From NCBI GenBank assembly GCA_017456885.1, contig JAFTIM010000014.1, positions 29,388-93,387 on the forward strand: DNA of 64,000 nucleotides, written 5' to 3'. Numbering within the stretch: position 1 is the stretch's first letter; the number at the start of each line of letters is the position of its first letter. The position numbers and the translations under genes are program-made. Positions 44,601 to 55,466 of the stretch are shown here, one piece after another. Source of the stretch: Paludibacteraceae bacterium (GTDB lineage: Bacteria > Bacteroidota > Bacteroidia > Bacteroidales > Paludibacteraceae). The notes beneath the pieces were generated by a model. The model was not told where the DNA came from. It saw only the letters and a list, made by a program, of their open reading frames with translations, and searched no databases.

Positions 44601-47600
44601 CTAATAACTTACAACTTTATAAACCGACTTACTATCCTTTGAGAAAATCTGAACATGATAAACACCCGGCATTTGCAACTGATAAACCACGGTTTCGGCA
44701 TCGATTTGCTCCGAAACGACCTCGCGTCCCAAAGTGTCGTACACACGCACGAGGCTTCCTACCGGAGCATTGTCGATACGCAATGTGCGACGATGAACCA
44801 CCGGTGTTACCGCCCCAAGCAAAACATTATCGACGGCTGTAGCCGAACGCACCACAGCCAAACTGAAACGCGATTCGTTCCATGTCGCACCCGAGGCAAA
44901 CGAGTAGTCGTCCAAGAGTAGATTGGTTACCGTACCCGTTACGTTGTCGGTGAGATAAACGCCTTCCAAATTTTGTGCCTGCGTGGTGTTCATTGCAATG
45001 GTATAGGTATCGGAAGCCGGTGCATAAAAACCTAACGGAACGGCACCCGAAGCCGACGCAGAGGGCAAAGCATTGAATGCCAAACGTATGCCCGACTTCA
45101 AGGAGTAGAGTTGCGGCAATGCAGCACGACCCAACATTTTTTCCAAATCGGCACCGATTTCATAATCGGTCGTTTTGTCGTCGTCCACAATGACGGTAGT
45201 GGCATCGCTGCCTAAGGCATTGCTCAAAGTCAGTTCCACCCACACTGCAGCATCAGCGGCAGGTGCTTTACGCGGTGCTTTGCGATTGGCAGACGAGAAT
45301 GCCACATCGCTAATAATATTTCCTACTTTACCTACCTGCACAAAGAAACTTCTGAACGGTTGCAAGTCTTGCGAAGAAGCCAACTTCTGCGTATAGGTTT
45401 TACCATCGGTATTCGGCATCGTAACATAAGGTATCGTAACCGAGGGATTGTAGGTAAATATTTTACCGCCGTCGTCCCATGTTCCGTCCTCGTACGTACC
45501 TACTTTAAGTCCTGTTGCATCTATCGGAGAATAATTGCTCATAAACGGACACCCAATCAAGTTCCAACCCTTATGATTGTCGCCGATAGAAGCATTTCCA
45601 ACACCATACGTTCCTACCGCAACGGTTTTAGTGGTCGTTTCGGATAAAGCGTTTGTCATCGGGAATAGCAACTCTTTTTTCGGATTGCTTTCAAAAGAGC
45701 CATTCAGCGAAGCACTGATTGCTACAATGTAACCCTTACCCGCCTCGAGCAAGCTGCCTGTATAAACCTCCCAATGTCCGGCATTTTGACCAATGGCACG
45801 CCCTGCACCATCATAATACTTAATAAGATAACCGTCACCGTTTCCTGAAAGCACTTCTCCATTATAATAAGTGATGTCGGCTACGTTGCAATCGTACGGC
45901 AATGTAAAGAAATAGAATCTTGCTGCGTCGATACGCTTTGCATGGTACAACTTGTCGGCAATGGTAAGCGTTCCATTTATCTCGGCAACAGGAACTTCGT
46001 CGCCCTTGCTGCGCATTACCAACTTGTTCACTTTAAGGTCTGTCGCCCCACTTGGCACTTTTAGTTTACCGCCTGCATACACTTCCATATCGCGGAACTC
46101 GTTTCGGTCACCGGCGGCTCCATCAGGAGCTTTTTCCAGCGTAGCTCCTTTGAGCACCACCACATCGCATTCGCTGCAATCAGCCACTTTATGTTTTGTG
46201 AAAATGGCATTGGTAGTGGTTACACCCGAGGCATTGACCATGATAGGCACTTTGTATTCCGAAGAAACAAGCGGCGAGCTGCTGCTTCCGTCAAGCACAT
46301 TGATACGTATTTTGCTGCACGAGATATCGTCAAGACCCGAAACCTGTATCGTATATGTGCCATCGGCATTCTGATTGCCACCCAAATCGACTTTTGTCAA
46401 TTCCTGATAGGTGGAGTAGTAGCCGTTATAGTCGAATAGTCCTAATTCAGTATATGCCGCACAAGTCAAGTCGCCATCTGCTCCTGCTCTACAAACTTGA
46501 CGTACTTGCCACTCGGTAGAGAACGTTGCAAATGTACTTGTGTTGTTTGCCACTGCATTGGCTCCGCTCTGCACAGAATTGCTGCGGAACATAATTACAC
46601 GTGCAGTATAAGCGGTAATATACTCATCGTCTATATTAACACCATCAGGTATTGTCCCACCAAAATCTTCAGCCGTTTTTCCGTAATCCATATTGGAAAC
46701 ATTGTCTGATTTCCAAGATTTTTCACCTCTGCAATTCGTAGTTGTAGGTGCTGTTGTATTTGAAGAAACACCAAAAACATCGATATTCGTTCCGTTCTTA
46801 CGCAGTATAAGCGGATCATCTCCATTGAAATTCAGTTCTGGGAAAGTTATTCCATTATGAGCAAATTTATCACACAAAATCCAACGTGGATTTTCATTCT
46901 CACCATATTTCGTTTTTTTATCTGCTAAAAACGTTTGTGAGCAATCATATGGATCTTCTGAAGAAGTTGGTTCTGCAAAAAGGATAATCTCTTGACCTTG
47001 TTTTATGGTTCCTAATTGCGAAAGATCATAATTTGTACCAGAAGTGCCATTTCCATTACTTCCTTTCAATAAAGTATAATTTGTAAGATCAATATCTGTA
47101 TTGGTTCCATTGAAAATACCTAAAAGTTTCAACGAGCCGCTTCCCTCAAAATATTTCGAGAAGAATAAGTCATCAGCCACCTTTCCTGTGCCGCTTCCGG
47201 AGGTTACCTCGTTTTCTATCTGCACTTGTGCAGCCCCTCCGACACCGATTTCTACGGTAACGGAATTAGGATCCCACTCCACAACATCTACGCCTGCTTT
47301 TTTCGTGTAACGTGCCGTAAGGGTAATGTCGGCAGTAGGCGTATAGGTATCGCCGGAGGCATAGAGCGTTGTGCCGTCGTACCATCCTTCGAACGTATGA
47401 TTGTCGGGCAAGGTGGTAGGCTCGGGCAAAGTAACACTTGTGTTGCCACAACCCGACGTCCAACTGGCGGGCGTGCCTGTTCCTGCACCATAGTCGAATG
47501 TAACCGTAAAACTGTCGGCAGCAGGTGTCGCCTTTACGGTAACAACCTCCGAAGGACAGACAGCCGTGCCATCGCCATTGGCTCGTACGGTGAAAGTATA

Positions 47601-50444
47601 TTCCGTGCAGTTGGTCAAACCCGTAAACGTGTAAGAGGTTTCCGTGATGTCAGCGGTTACGCCACCCACACAAGTAACCGTATAATCAGTTACTTTGCCT
47701 GCATCGGCAGGCATTGTCCAATTCAAAGTAACCGAGCCATCGGCTACCGAAGTGGTTACAACGGGATTCTGCAAGTTGACAGGACAACATTTCGGCGAGG
47801 TGGTGTAATAGGCAGTGCCTGCAGAAAGTTTGTAAATGGCTATAGCATTTTGACCACTTGAATAACAACTAAAAATAGAAGAACTAGAATTATATTTTAA
47901 TAAATTGCGTGTGTTTGTACCTTGAGCTGTACAGGTGGCAATGCCTGCAGATGTAATCGTTATTGCCCAACTTGAATTGGCTGATAGCGTAGTTTCTGTT
48001 TTCAAATAGTTGCTGCTTGATGATGCCGCATAGAGGTAACCGCTACCGGTATAGAACGCATAAGTACCTGTAGTAGTACCTGCTTCGAGAGTCAGTATCT
48101 GCACACCTGCGCTAACAGCAGAAAGCGTTTTTGTTGCATCATCTTTTGTAATTGCAGATTGACCACGGTTATTACTGTTTTGCGTAGTACTAATAGCATA
48201 ATCGTAATCCGATGCTGCAATGATAATAGAAGAACCTACTGTCAAATTTGCCGCATCGGTTACCAAATGATATAGACCATCGCCGCTTCCATCCGTTTTT
48301 TTCCATACGGCATGGAAAGTAGCATCGGCAGTGATTGGGGTAGATGCCGCAACAAGCGTCGGGCAAGTCGTGGTTGCTCCCGATTGCTCGTCAGATGCCC
48401 ACCCTACAAACGTATAACCTGCACACGCATAAGTACCGGCATCGGGGTCGGTGGCAGGCAATTGGAGCGCATCGCCGCTACAATATTTATCGGTTTGCGT
48501 TACGAATGTCTGTCCGTTGGCTATAAAAGTTGCACTATAAAGTTCCGACCAATGGGCGTAGAGTGTGATGTTTGATGTCGGTTTATTGGTGTTGCCCACA
48601 TCTTCCCATTTTGTGCCGCCGGTCTGTTCGGTGTACCAACCTTCAAAACGAAATCCGTCACGCGTAGGTGTAGGCATTGCAACAACAGCACCATCGTAGG
48701 TATAATCAACCGTTGTCGGTGTAACACTACCGCCATTGGCATCGAAAGTTATGGTATAGATGTTGGCTTGCCACTGTGCCGTGAGCGTGATATTGGCTTG
48801 TACATTCGTTATCGTTTCACCTGTCCCATAAGTGTTTGTGCCGTCTGACCAACCATTAAATGTATAACCCGTACGTGAGGGACCTTCGCTACAAATAACA
48901 TAATTATCTCCTTTGGTTACAGTTCCGGAAGTACATGTCCCGTTACCTCCGTTATAATCGTACGAAATCATTGCCTTGCTATTATCGCACTGCGTTATGT
49001 AGTCGGAATAGGTAGTGGTGGAGCCGGCAGTATAGATTTCCACTTTCGAAATACGGACACCAGTGCTTGATGCAGTACCCGAATTGGAAGTAATACGCAA
49101 TTTGCCAGTTCCACTGAGTGCCGTTCCGTCAGTATAAGTATTCTTACCGGTTTGGCTGCTACCCGATACGGTAACAGACTTCCAAGTGTTGGTACCATCG
49201 CCAATGGTAAGTTTGTTGTATGTGGTGCCGCCAAACGTACCGCCATATATAATTACTTTGACCAATTTACTTAAATCAAATTCGCCCGATTCGATGTAAC
49301 TACCACTATGAAAAAGTCGATAACCTGACTTGTTGGTAGTAGATCCCGAGTAAGTCCATGTGTCGTATTGTAACGTTTCCTTAAGTACTTCTTCTCCGCC
49401 GCCCGTTGTTGTTGCCGTAGCGAATACGGCGTAGTAGATTTCATCTTTGGTCGGTACGGTTTCGGCGGTAATGTAGGTAATGCCGGTGCCATCGGCATTA
49501 ACCGACGGGGCAGCCGTCCAGCCCATAAACACTTTGTCGGAGCAGGAGGAGGGTGCCACAGGCTCCGTAGGCAGCGTAGTAATGGCCTCGCCTTGGGTTA
49601 CTTGGGTTTGCGCATGTTGCGAGTTATTACTCATCCAAGTGATGGTGTATTTGGGGGCTGCGGCGGTGGTAAAATCACTTCCGGCGGCAGCCGAACTATT
49701 ACTATATGTGCCGCTATTGTCAACAGCCGTTACCGTCCAACTATATGTAGTGTTTGCCGACAGACCTTCGAGTGTTGTTGTCGTTCCATTCACATCTTTT
49801 GTCTTTGTTACATCGCTTTCATCTATATATGTAACAATGTATCCTGTGGCATTGGTAACCGCATCCCACAACAAATCCACAGTCGTGGATGTAACATTAG
49901 AAACAGACAGATTTTGTGGCGCAACTAAAGGGGTCGTTGGAGGTGTGCCAGTTTCGTAGGTGAATACGACTTTTATTGATTTTAATCGTATTTGCTTTCC
50001 CGGTTTAGTGATTTTTATAGCAAGGTCATTAGAAAATGTTGTTGCATTACTTTGAGTGATAGTATACGTTACATCTTTGTAAGTGCTACTTGTGGGAAGT
50101 GTTCCACCTTGTGTAGCAGTCACGGCAGTTGCACAATCAGATGCTGTATATACAGCGAAAGTGTTTGCACTTGGGTTTGTACCACTACCATACGTTGCAC
50201 AATTTATGGTTATTACCACATTACTTGTTATGGTCTTTCCCGTAAATATACCAGAAATAGTTGCTACACTTGAAGTACCAGAATTTGGCACTAAATAGTA
50301 AGATGATTTATCGCTGTAGTTGGTTAATGACCAATCAGTCAAACCATAACTATAAGTTTGCGAAAATTCCGCTCCCCACGCATTTCCTGCGCCGAGCAGG
50401 AGTGCAGCCCATAAAACCAATAAGTGTTTAGTGTGTTTCATCAT
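44601..50444 (-). CDS. giant T9SS-exported surface protein with FN3 and InlB-type repeats
   Basis: A 1947-residue protein. It has a signal peptide (about 1-25), a fibronectin type III domain (about 175-262, VAPQNLSVSNVTSTTVDLLW), several Listeria-Bacteroides (InlB B-type) repeats with the GYTFNGW/GFRFEGWYTEQTGG pattern, and a second FN3 plus repeat (EGWYDGTTLYASGD). A lamin-tail-like domain follows (about residue 1090-1240, FFSKYFEGSGSLKLLGIFNG), then a C-terminal region ending in a type A T9SS sorting domain (VRVYDTLGREVVSEQ ... GVYHVQIFSKD ... YKVVSY). Probably an adhesin or surface-layer protein. TACATTTG at 50593-50600 may be its -7 box. Confidence 0.88.
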   Translation of the reverse strand: MMKHTKHLLVLWAALLLGAGNAWGAEFSQTYSYGLTDWSLTNYSDKSSYYLVPNSGTSSVATISGIFTGKTITSNVVITINCATYGSGTNPSANTFAVYTASDCATAVTATQGGTLPTSSTYKDVTYTITQSNATTFSNDLAIKITKPGKQIRLKSIKVVFTYETGTPPTTPLVAPQNLSVSNVTSTTVDLLWDAVTNATGYIVTYIDESDVTKTKDVNGTTTTLEGLSANTTYSWTVTAVDNSGTYSNSSAAAGSDFTTAAAPKYTITWMSNNSQHAQTQVTQGEAITTLPTEPVAPSSCSDKVFMGWTAAPSVNADGTGITYITAETVPTKDEIYYAVFATATTTGGGEEVLKETLQYDTWTYSGSTTNKSGYRLFHSGSYIESGEFDLSKLVKVIIYGGTFGGTTYNKLTIGDGTNTWKSVTVSGSSQTGKNTYTDGTALSGTGKLRITSNSGTASSTGVRISKVEIYTAGSTTTYSDYITQCDNSKAMISYDYNGGNGTCTSGTVTKGDNYVICSEGPSRTGYTFNGWSDGTNTYGTGETITNVQANITLTAQWQANIYTITFDANGGSVTPTTVDYTYDGAVVAMPTPTRDGFRFEGWYTEQTGGTKWEDVGNTNKPTSNITLYAHWSELYSATFIANGQTFVTQTDKYCSGDALQLPATDPDAGTYACAGYTFVGWASDEQSGATTTCPTLVAASTPITADATFHAVWKKTDGSGDGLYHLVTDAANLTVGSSIIIAASDYDYAISTTQNSNNRGQSAITKDDATKTLSAVSAGVQILTLEAGTTTGTYAFYTGSGYLYAASSSSNYLKTETTLSANSSWAITITSAGIATCTAQGTNTRNLLKYNSSSSIFSCYSSGQNAIAIYKLSAGTAYYTTSPKCCPVNLQNPVVTTSVADGSVTLNWTMPADAGKVTDYTVTCVGGVTADITETSYTFTGLTNCTEYTFTVRANGDGTAVCPSEVVTVKATPAADSFTVTFDYGAGTGTPASWTSGCGNTSVTLPEPTTLPDNHTFEGWYDGTTLYASGDTYTPTADITLTARYTKKAGVDVVEWDPNSVTVEIGVGGAAQVQIENEVTSGSGTGKVADDLFFSKYFEGSGSLKLLGIFNGTNTDIDLTNYTLLKGSNGNGTSGTNYDLSQLGTIKQGQEIILFAEPTSSEDPYDCSQTFLADKKTKYGENENPRWILCDKFAHNGITFPELNFNGDDPLILRKNGTNIDVFGVSSNTTAPTTTNCRGEKSWKSDNVSNMDYGKTAEDFGGTIPDGVNIDDEYITAYTARVIMFRSNSVQSGANAVANNTSTFATFSTEWQVRQVCRAGADGDLTCAAYTELGLFDYNGYYSTYQELTKVDLGGNQNADGTYTIQVSGLDDISCSKIRINVLDGSSSSPLVSSEYKVPIMVNASGVTTTNAIFTKHKVADCSECDVVVLKGATLEKAPDGAAGDRNEFRDMEVYAGGKLKVPSGATDLKVNKLVMRSKGDEVPVAEINGTLTIADKLYHAKRIDAARFYFFTLPYDCNVADITYYNGEVLSGNGDGYLIKYYDGAGRAIGQNAGHWEVYTGSLLEAGKGYIVAISASLNGSFESNPKKELLFPMTNALSETTTKTVAVGTYGVGNASIGDNHKGWNLIGCPFMSNYSPIDATGLKVGTYEDGTWDDGGKIFTYNPSVTIPYVTMPNTDGKTYTQKLASSQDLQPFRSFFVQVGKVGNIISDVAFSSANRKAPRKAPAADAAVWVELTLSNALGSDATTVIVDDDKTTDYEIGADLEKMLGRAALPQLYSLKSGIRLAFNALPSASASGAVPLGFYAPASDTYTIAMNTTQAQNLEGVYLTDNVTGTVTNLLLDDYSFASGATWNESRFSLAVVRSATAVDNVLLGAVTPVVHRRTLRIDNAPVGSLVRVYDTLGREVVSEQIDAETVVYQLQMPGVYHVQIFSKDSKSVYKVVSY

Positions 50445-50637
50445 CGTGCTATTTTGTTTTGTTGGTTTATAAGTTTCAAAAAATCAAAATTCGGTGCTTT
50501 TCGTCTTTTACGCCGCACACTTGCAAAGCCCTCATTTCGTTTCTTGCATTGTAATGTCGTTTCACACCACTCTCATTGCTGAAAATGAGGAACAAATGTA
50601 GTTAAAAATACTTAATTCTATGTTAAGAAATCATTAA

Positions 50638-50672
50638 AAAAAGGGATTGCCTCTATAAAATAAAGACAATCC
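50638..50672 (-). terminator. terminator after the secreted TPR-like gene
   Basis: On the minus strand GGATTG...CAATCC stem with inner pairing, followed by T7. It ends the 52564-50723 unit before the large surface-protein gene. The other 200 bases of the 50445-50722 gap are an AT-rich leader. Confidence 0.75.
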
Positions 50673-50722
50673 GCAAAAACGATTCTTCAGACAATGCTTT
50701 CCGACAACAAAAAGCGTGTCGC

Positions 50723-52552
50723 TTAACGCCATTCGGCCTTGGCATCGACAAAGAGCATCACCCCGCGATTGCTGTCGTCGCGCCCAACGATAGCGATATT
50801 GTTGTTCGAAAGTTTGAACGCTATCAAAGCCTCTGCATTGGCTCGGTCCGTGCCGAATTGTTGTTTTACGAGGTTGCCTGCCTCGTCGAGCAACACCACG
50901 GCAACACCCCGCTTGTCGGTATGCCGGCTTTCGAGGGTTGTCGCATTCAGTATCAACATGTAGTTCTCGTCTACCGCAACCACATCTACTACCTCGGCGT
51001 CTGTTTCGAGCTGTATTTTCGAAACAACACCACCATCGAAGTTGCATCGCTCTAAAGTCAACACCGAACTATTTGTCGTTGCCACCCACACGTCTTGAGT
51101 TATTTCGTTGTATTTTAAGAATTTAGGAGCACCTACGCCCACCTCTACAGACCTCAACTCTTTGCCAAACGCATTGCACTCTACAAGTCGGTTCGACAAG
51201 GCGCTGCTTTCGACAAAAAGTCGGTGTTCGTCGGCCACCTTGCAAGAGAGCGGATCTTGTTGAGCCACATAGTTTTCCACATTGGTTTTCACATTGTCGA
51301 ACAAGGTTTGAGCCTTTTTTGCACAACAATCATCTATGCTGTCGAGCACCTGATCGATTGTTTTTTCGGAGAAAAATCTCTCGAAAAAGAGAGCGTATTT
51401 GTCCTTCTCGTCAATTCTTTCAAACACGTTGGCACGGTCGGCGTTCATCACTTTTGTACGGCTTGCCACATCGTATCCCAACAACACTTGTTGCAAAAGT
51501 TCCTCTTCGGAGAGGTCGGCATTCAACACGTTGGTCGAAGAGCAAACCTCCGCCACCACATTGACAGCCTGTTCCATAAAATCGAAATAATCAAGCATAA
51601 ACGACCGATAATCCATCTTATTGATTTTGTTCAACAAAACACGGTCGGCAAAAACAGGCTCTTCCAAATCGACTTTGTCGGTTTCGGGGAGCCATTTCTG
51701 CCACAACGACGAGAGGCGTTTTTGCTCCCTGTTCATCTCCTCACGCCAAGGGTCGATCAACTCTTTGTTGTCGGCAAGAAATGTTTTCACCCACAAAGAG
51801 TAATCCCAAAGGCGAATATCGTTTTTCAGAAAATCGGAACTTGTCAAACCATCGAGTCGATAAAAGTCGATTGGCTCAAACACAAAAGTCGGGTTGTAAC
51901 CGTCTATCGGATAATGTTTTAAGGCTTCTTTAAAATCGCCAATAAGGTTGTTCAGCGTATCGGCATTCAAACTCAAATCGGTAAGCAAACGAGCATCGGC
52001 CTCCGAAAAGAGCAGATGAGCCGTTTTTATTTTCATATAGCGTTCGTTGAAAGTGCTAAACAACGCCGTACAATTGTTGTAGCAATCGACCATGCAATAA
52101 AAAGCGGCGTAAAGATTTTTCAGATGCTGTTCCTTTTCCTTAATCTCTCCGATTTTTGTTTTCAGCACAGCAGCGAGTTTATCATAAGTTGGCGGTTGGT
52201 TTTTGTCAGCCACATCGGAATAATAGCGAGCATATTTTTTGACATCGTCGGCATTCGAATAATGAATGCAATTGCCAAAATAGACCCGTGCATTGTACAT
52301 GTAAAGCATTATCTCGCCATAATCGTACAACGGATGCACGGAAGGTATCATCTCATCGAAAATCTTTCCCAACCGATAATAAACATTGCCAAAAGAGGGA
52401 TTCTCTTTTTGATATTGTATCAGCAACGAAGCAGCCTCGTAAGGTGGTTTTTGAGAAACAGAAAGCATCAAATCACCGTATTCGTCAGCAAAAACCGTCG
52501 AACAGCTTAAAAGCAATCCCAAAAATCCTATTTTAAAAAGATTCTTTGCCAT
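50723..52552 (-). CDS. secreted repeat protein, unknown function (partner of the OmpA-type protein)
   Basis: A 609-residue protein with a signal peptide (1-22, ending STVFA). The N-terminal part (about 25-120) has helical TPR-like features (EAASLLIQYQKENP, VYYRLGKIFDEM). The middle is helical and charged. The C-terminal 170 residues read as beta-propeller-like strands (DVWVATTNSSVLTL, NNNIAIVGRDDS). The gene starts 11 bases after the OmpA/propeller gene, so it is co-transcribed. I recognise no named family; a role beside the OmpA-type protein in the outer membrane is inferred. Confidence 0.68.
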   Translation of the reverse strand: MAKNLFKIGFLGLLLSCSTVFADEYGDLMLSVSQKPPYEAASLLIQYQKENPSFGNVYYRLGKIFDEMIPSVHPLYDYGEIMLYMYNARVYFGNCIHYSNADDVKKYARYYSDVADKNQPPTYDKLAAVLKTKIGEIKEKEQHLKNLYAAFYCMVDCYNNCTALFSTFNERYMKIKTAHLLFSEADARLLTDLSLNADTLNNLIGDFKEALKHYPIDGYNPTFVFEPIDFYRLDGLTSSDFLKNDIRLWDYSLWVKTFLADNKELIDPWREEMNREQKRLSSLWQKWLPETDKVDLEEPVFADRVLLNKINKMDYRSFMLDYFDFMEQAVNVVAEVCSSTNVLNADLSEEELLQQVLLGYDVASRTKVMNADRANVFERIDEKDKYALFFERFFSEKTIDQVLDSIDDCCAKKAQTLFDNVKTNVENYVAQQDPLSCKVADEHRLFVESSALSNRLVECNAFGKELRSVEVGVGAPKFLKYNEITQDVWVATTNSSVLTLERCNFDGGVVSKIQLETDAEVVDVVAVDENYMLILNATTLESRHTDKRGVAVVLLDEAGNLVKQQFGTDRANAEALIAFKLSNNNIAIVGRDDSNRGVMLFVDAKAEWR

Positions 52553-52563
52553 AATTCTGATTT

Positions 52564-54546
52564 TTAAATGTTTGTAACTTTAAATTCCACCCGACGGTTT
52601 TTAGCCCGATTTTCTTCGGAAGTATTCGGCACCAAAGGCATTCGCTTACCATAACCAACCGCCGTAATGCGATTTCGAGCAATGCCTTTACGCACAATGT
52701 AGTCCATAGCCGCATTTGCACGAAGCAGCGACAAACGTTCGTTGTAAGCATCGGCTCCACGGTCGTCGGTATGCGCCGAAAGTTCGATGGTCAGATTCGG
52801 ATTCTGTTCAAGAAGTTCAACCACACGGTCGAGTTCCAAAAACGACTCCTCGGTCAAATCGGCCGAATTATAACCAAACACAATGTTTTGAATCTGTAGT
52901 TTTGCATCGTTTTTCAGTATATTCATAGCCACCTCGCACGTCAGCAGCGACGAATCTTTCGGCATAAACACCAACGAATCGAAATAGAAATACCCAACGG
53001 AAGCCACCTTCAAACGATAGGTATCGCCCTTACGGGTAGCAGCGGAATAGACACCCACCGAGTCGGCTTTTTGGGCATTGAGCACCTCGCGACGGTCGGT
53101 GTTCGAAAGCACGACATCAGCCTCAAGCGGCAATCCCGACAACGCATCTTTTACACGCACCGACAAACGCAATTTGCCCGGATTCAACTCCACATCTAAT
53201 TCCGACTGCGTAAAAAGAACCGATTTTTTCGTATCCATCTCGAACACAAATGGGTCGTAATTCTCTTTCTGAAAATCAATTTCATAAGATTCCCCAATGG
53301 GCATTGTGATAAAATAGCGACCTACATTGTCTTTTCTTATCGAAGCCTTTGTTTTCTGCCCTGTTTTGGCATCTTTAATCGTTATTGCAGGGTCGATAGG
53401 CAACATCAACTCTTTGTCGAAAACGTTAAACAACATTTCCACCTCCGAATTAAGCACGACAGACTCTTGCACCACACGATTGTCGGAAAGTGCAAGCGTT
53501 GCAAAAGTTTTGTACACATGCGAATAGCCGGACATGGTAAAATCAATTTTATAGTTATACCCCGCAGGCAACGCCACACGAAAAGTTCCTTGATAATCGC
53601 ACCGATATTTCACCATCATTTCCGAGGTTATCGCATTATAAACATATATATCGGACTGCAACGGTTTCCCTTTGGCATCGGAAACCTTTCCCGTGTAACA
53701 GATGACGGGTCCGGGTTTCATCTGTTCATCCAAAGCAATTGACTCGACAGAATAAACCGTATCTTTTTTCTCGCAAACTTGTTTGACAAAAAACAACGAA
53801 TCCGAAGCAAACGATGCACTCGGAGCCATACAATTGACATGCGGGACATTGGTCGGCGTTATCAACGAGGGCGAAAACCAATCATATTTGCTTATCCGCT
53901 TGGCATAAAACAACGCATAATTGTTTTTCTTCTTCTGCTCGGTCAATCGTTTTGAGGCAAAAAGGAGCGTTTTATTGTCGTTCATAATGCGCGGAGCAAT
54001 GTCCTCACCCGTCGAAAAAACCAACATTAGGGGTTCTCCCCACTGCCCGTCGGCCGTACGCATTGCATAAAACAGATTCGATTTTCTTTCGATACGCCTC
54101 CCAACCGCTTTTTCGGTTTGTCTGACAAAATAGGCTGTTTGCCCATCGCTGGCTACCGAAAGCCACAATTCATCGGCCTCGCTATTCAGCGAACTCGCAA
54201 ACAATTCGGGCAAAGACCACGCTCCTTGTTTTTTACGAATAACATAAAAATCGTAATTCGTAGCACCTGCCGGCTTAGCCGAAAAGTATATTTCACGACA
54301 ATCGAAACTTGCAGAGACATTTTTTACCGCCCAGCCTTGTTGCAACAAACTATTGAGTACACTGATAGGTTTTTTCTCGGACAAACGATTGTTTTTATAT
54401 TCGGCATGGTATATATTCGAGTTGTGTGCAACAACAATTTGGCTCCCATCCGAACAGACAAACAACTCTTTTTCGCCGGCTGCCCACAGTGGAAGTAACA
54501 GCCAAAGAAAAAAGAAAGTAGAAAACAATTTCTTCATCTCATTCAA
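52564..54546 (-). CDS. OmpA-family protein with PD40-like propeller and carboxypeptidase-regulatory-like domains (PorE-like)
   Basis: A 660-residue envelope protein with a signal peptide (about 4-23, ending WAAG; ATG at 54537 is an alternative start). A beta-propeller of PD40 type (about 25-270) comes first. One or more Ig-like carboxypeptidase-regulatory domains follow (about 290-370 and 380-460). The C-terminal OmpA peptidoglycan-binding domain (about 545-660) has LTIELSAHTDDRGADAYN and the NRRVEF end. Propeller plus CRD plus OmpA is the plan of the T9SS anchor PorE, though TPRs and a lipobox are not seen here. Periplasmic face of the outer membrane. Confidence 0.83.
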   Translation of the reverse strand: MNEMKKLFSTFFFLWLLLPLWAAGEKELFVCSDGSQIVVAHNSNIYHAEYKNNRLSEKKPISVLNSLLQQGWAVKNVSASFDCREIYFSAKPAGATNYDFYVIRKKQGAWSLPELFASSLNSEADELWLSVASDGQTAYFVRQTEKAVGRRIERKSNLFYAMRTADGQWGEPLMLVFSTGEDIAPRIMNDNKTLLFASKRLTEQKKKNNYALFYAKRISKYDWFSPSLITPTNVPHVNCMAPSASFASDSLFFVKQVCEKKDTVYSVESIALDEQMKPGPVICYTGKVSDAKGKPLQSDIYVYNAITSEMMVKYRCDYQGTFRVALPAGYNYKIDFTMSGYSHVYKTFATLALSDNRVVQESVVLNSEVEMLFNVFDKELMLPIDPAITIKDAKTGQKTKASIRKDNVGRYFITMPIGESYEIDFQKENYDPFVFEMDTKKSVLFTQSELDVELNPGKLRLSVRVKDALSGLPLEADVVLSNTDRREVLNAQKADSVGVYSAATRKGDTYRLKVASVGYFYFDSLVFMPKDSSLLTCEVAMNILKNDAKLQIQNIVFGYNSADLTEESFLELDRVVELLEQNPNLTIELSAHTDDRGADAYNERLSLLRANAAMDYIVRKGIARNRITAVGYGKRMPLVPNTSEENRAKNRRVEFKVTNI

Positions 54547-54645
54547 ATATTTTAATTGTTCAATGCTTATAAATACGAGTCAAAGATAATACTTTGTTAA
54601 AAAACAATCCACTTTTTAACATAAGTCGAAACAACCGTATTAAAA

Positions 54646-54677
54646 GAATAAGCCGCAAATGTGTTTGCGGCTTATTC
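54646..54677. terminator. terminator downstream of frdB
   Basis: GAATAAGCCGCAAA-TGTG-TTTGCGGCTTATTC, a perfect 14-base stem, followed by TTTTAAT on the minus strand. Confidence 0.9.
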
Positions 54678-54706
54678 TTCGTATCTCCTGATGTCGGAAA
54701 TGATTT

Positions 54707-55462
54707 TTAATCTTTCAGTTTTGCACAAATAAACTCGCGATTCAGACGTGCGATATTGCTCAACGAAACGCTTTTCGGACATTCGGCAGCACAAGCACCC
54801 GTATTCGTACAGTTACCAAAACCGAGTTCATCCATTTTTGCCACCATTGCTTTTGCACGGCGGGCAGCCTCAACCTTACCTTGAGGAAGCAATGCCAACT
54901 GGCTTACTTTTGCCGACACAAACAACATGGCCGAACCGTTTTTGCAAGCAGCCACGCACGCTCCGCAACCAATGCACGAAGCTGCATCCATAGCCTCGTC
55001 GGCTACCGGTTTGGGAATAGGTATGGCATTTGCATCGGGCACACCACCCGTATTCACCGACACATAACCTCCGGCTTGAATAATCTGGTCGAACGCATTA
55101 CGATTCACCATCAAATCTTTGATAACGGGGAATGCTGCCGAACGCCATGGCTCTACGGTAATGGTATCGCCATCTTTGAATTTGCGCATGTGCAACTGAC
55201 ATGTTGTTACGGCAGAGTCGGGTCCGTGAGGATGCCCGTTGATATAAAGCGAACACATACCGCAAATGCCTTCGCGACAATCGTGGTCGAAAGCAACCGG
55301 CTCCTTGCGTTCACGAATCAACTGCTCGTTCAACACATCCAACATTTCCAAAAAAGAGCTGTCGGTAGAGATATTCTCCAATTTATAGGTTTCGAAGGCA
55401 CCTTTGGCTTTAGGTCCTGCCTGACGCCATACTTTAAGCGTAATATTGATTGTTTTTTCCAT
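54707..55462 (-). CDS. frdB: fumarate reductase/succinate dehydrogenase iron-sulfur subunit
   Basis: About 251 residues from ATG 55462 ([14 protein letters not shown]); upstream in-frame Met codons lie inside the frdA overlap and are unlikely. The 2Fe-2S site is [17 protein letters not shown] with another cysteine in VTTCQLHM. Further clusters are [11 protein letters not shown] and [15 protein letters not shown]. It relays electrons from the membrane cytochrome to the flavoprotein for fumarate respiration. It follows frdA with a four-base gap. Confidence 0.95.
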   Translation of the reverse strand: MEKTINITLKVWRQAGPKAKGAFETYKLENISTDSSFLEMLDVLNEQLIRERKEPVAFDHDCREGICGMCSLYINGHPHGPDSAVTTCQLHMRKFKDGDTITVEPWRSAAFPVIKDLMVNRNAFDQIIQAGGYVSVNTGGVPDANAIPIPKPVADEAMDAASCIGCGACVAACKNGSAMLFVSAKVSQLALLPQGKVEAARRAKAMVAKMDELGFGNCTNTGACAAECPKSVSLSNIARLNREFICAKLKD

Positions 55463-55466
55463 TTTT

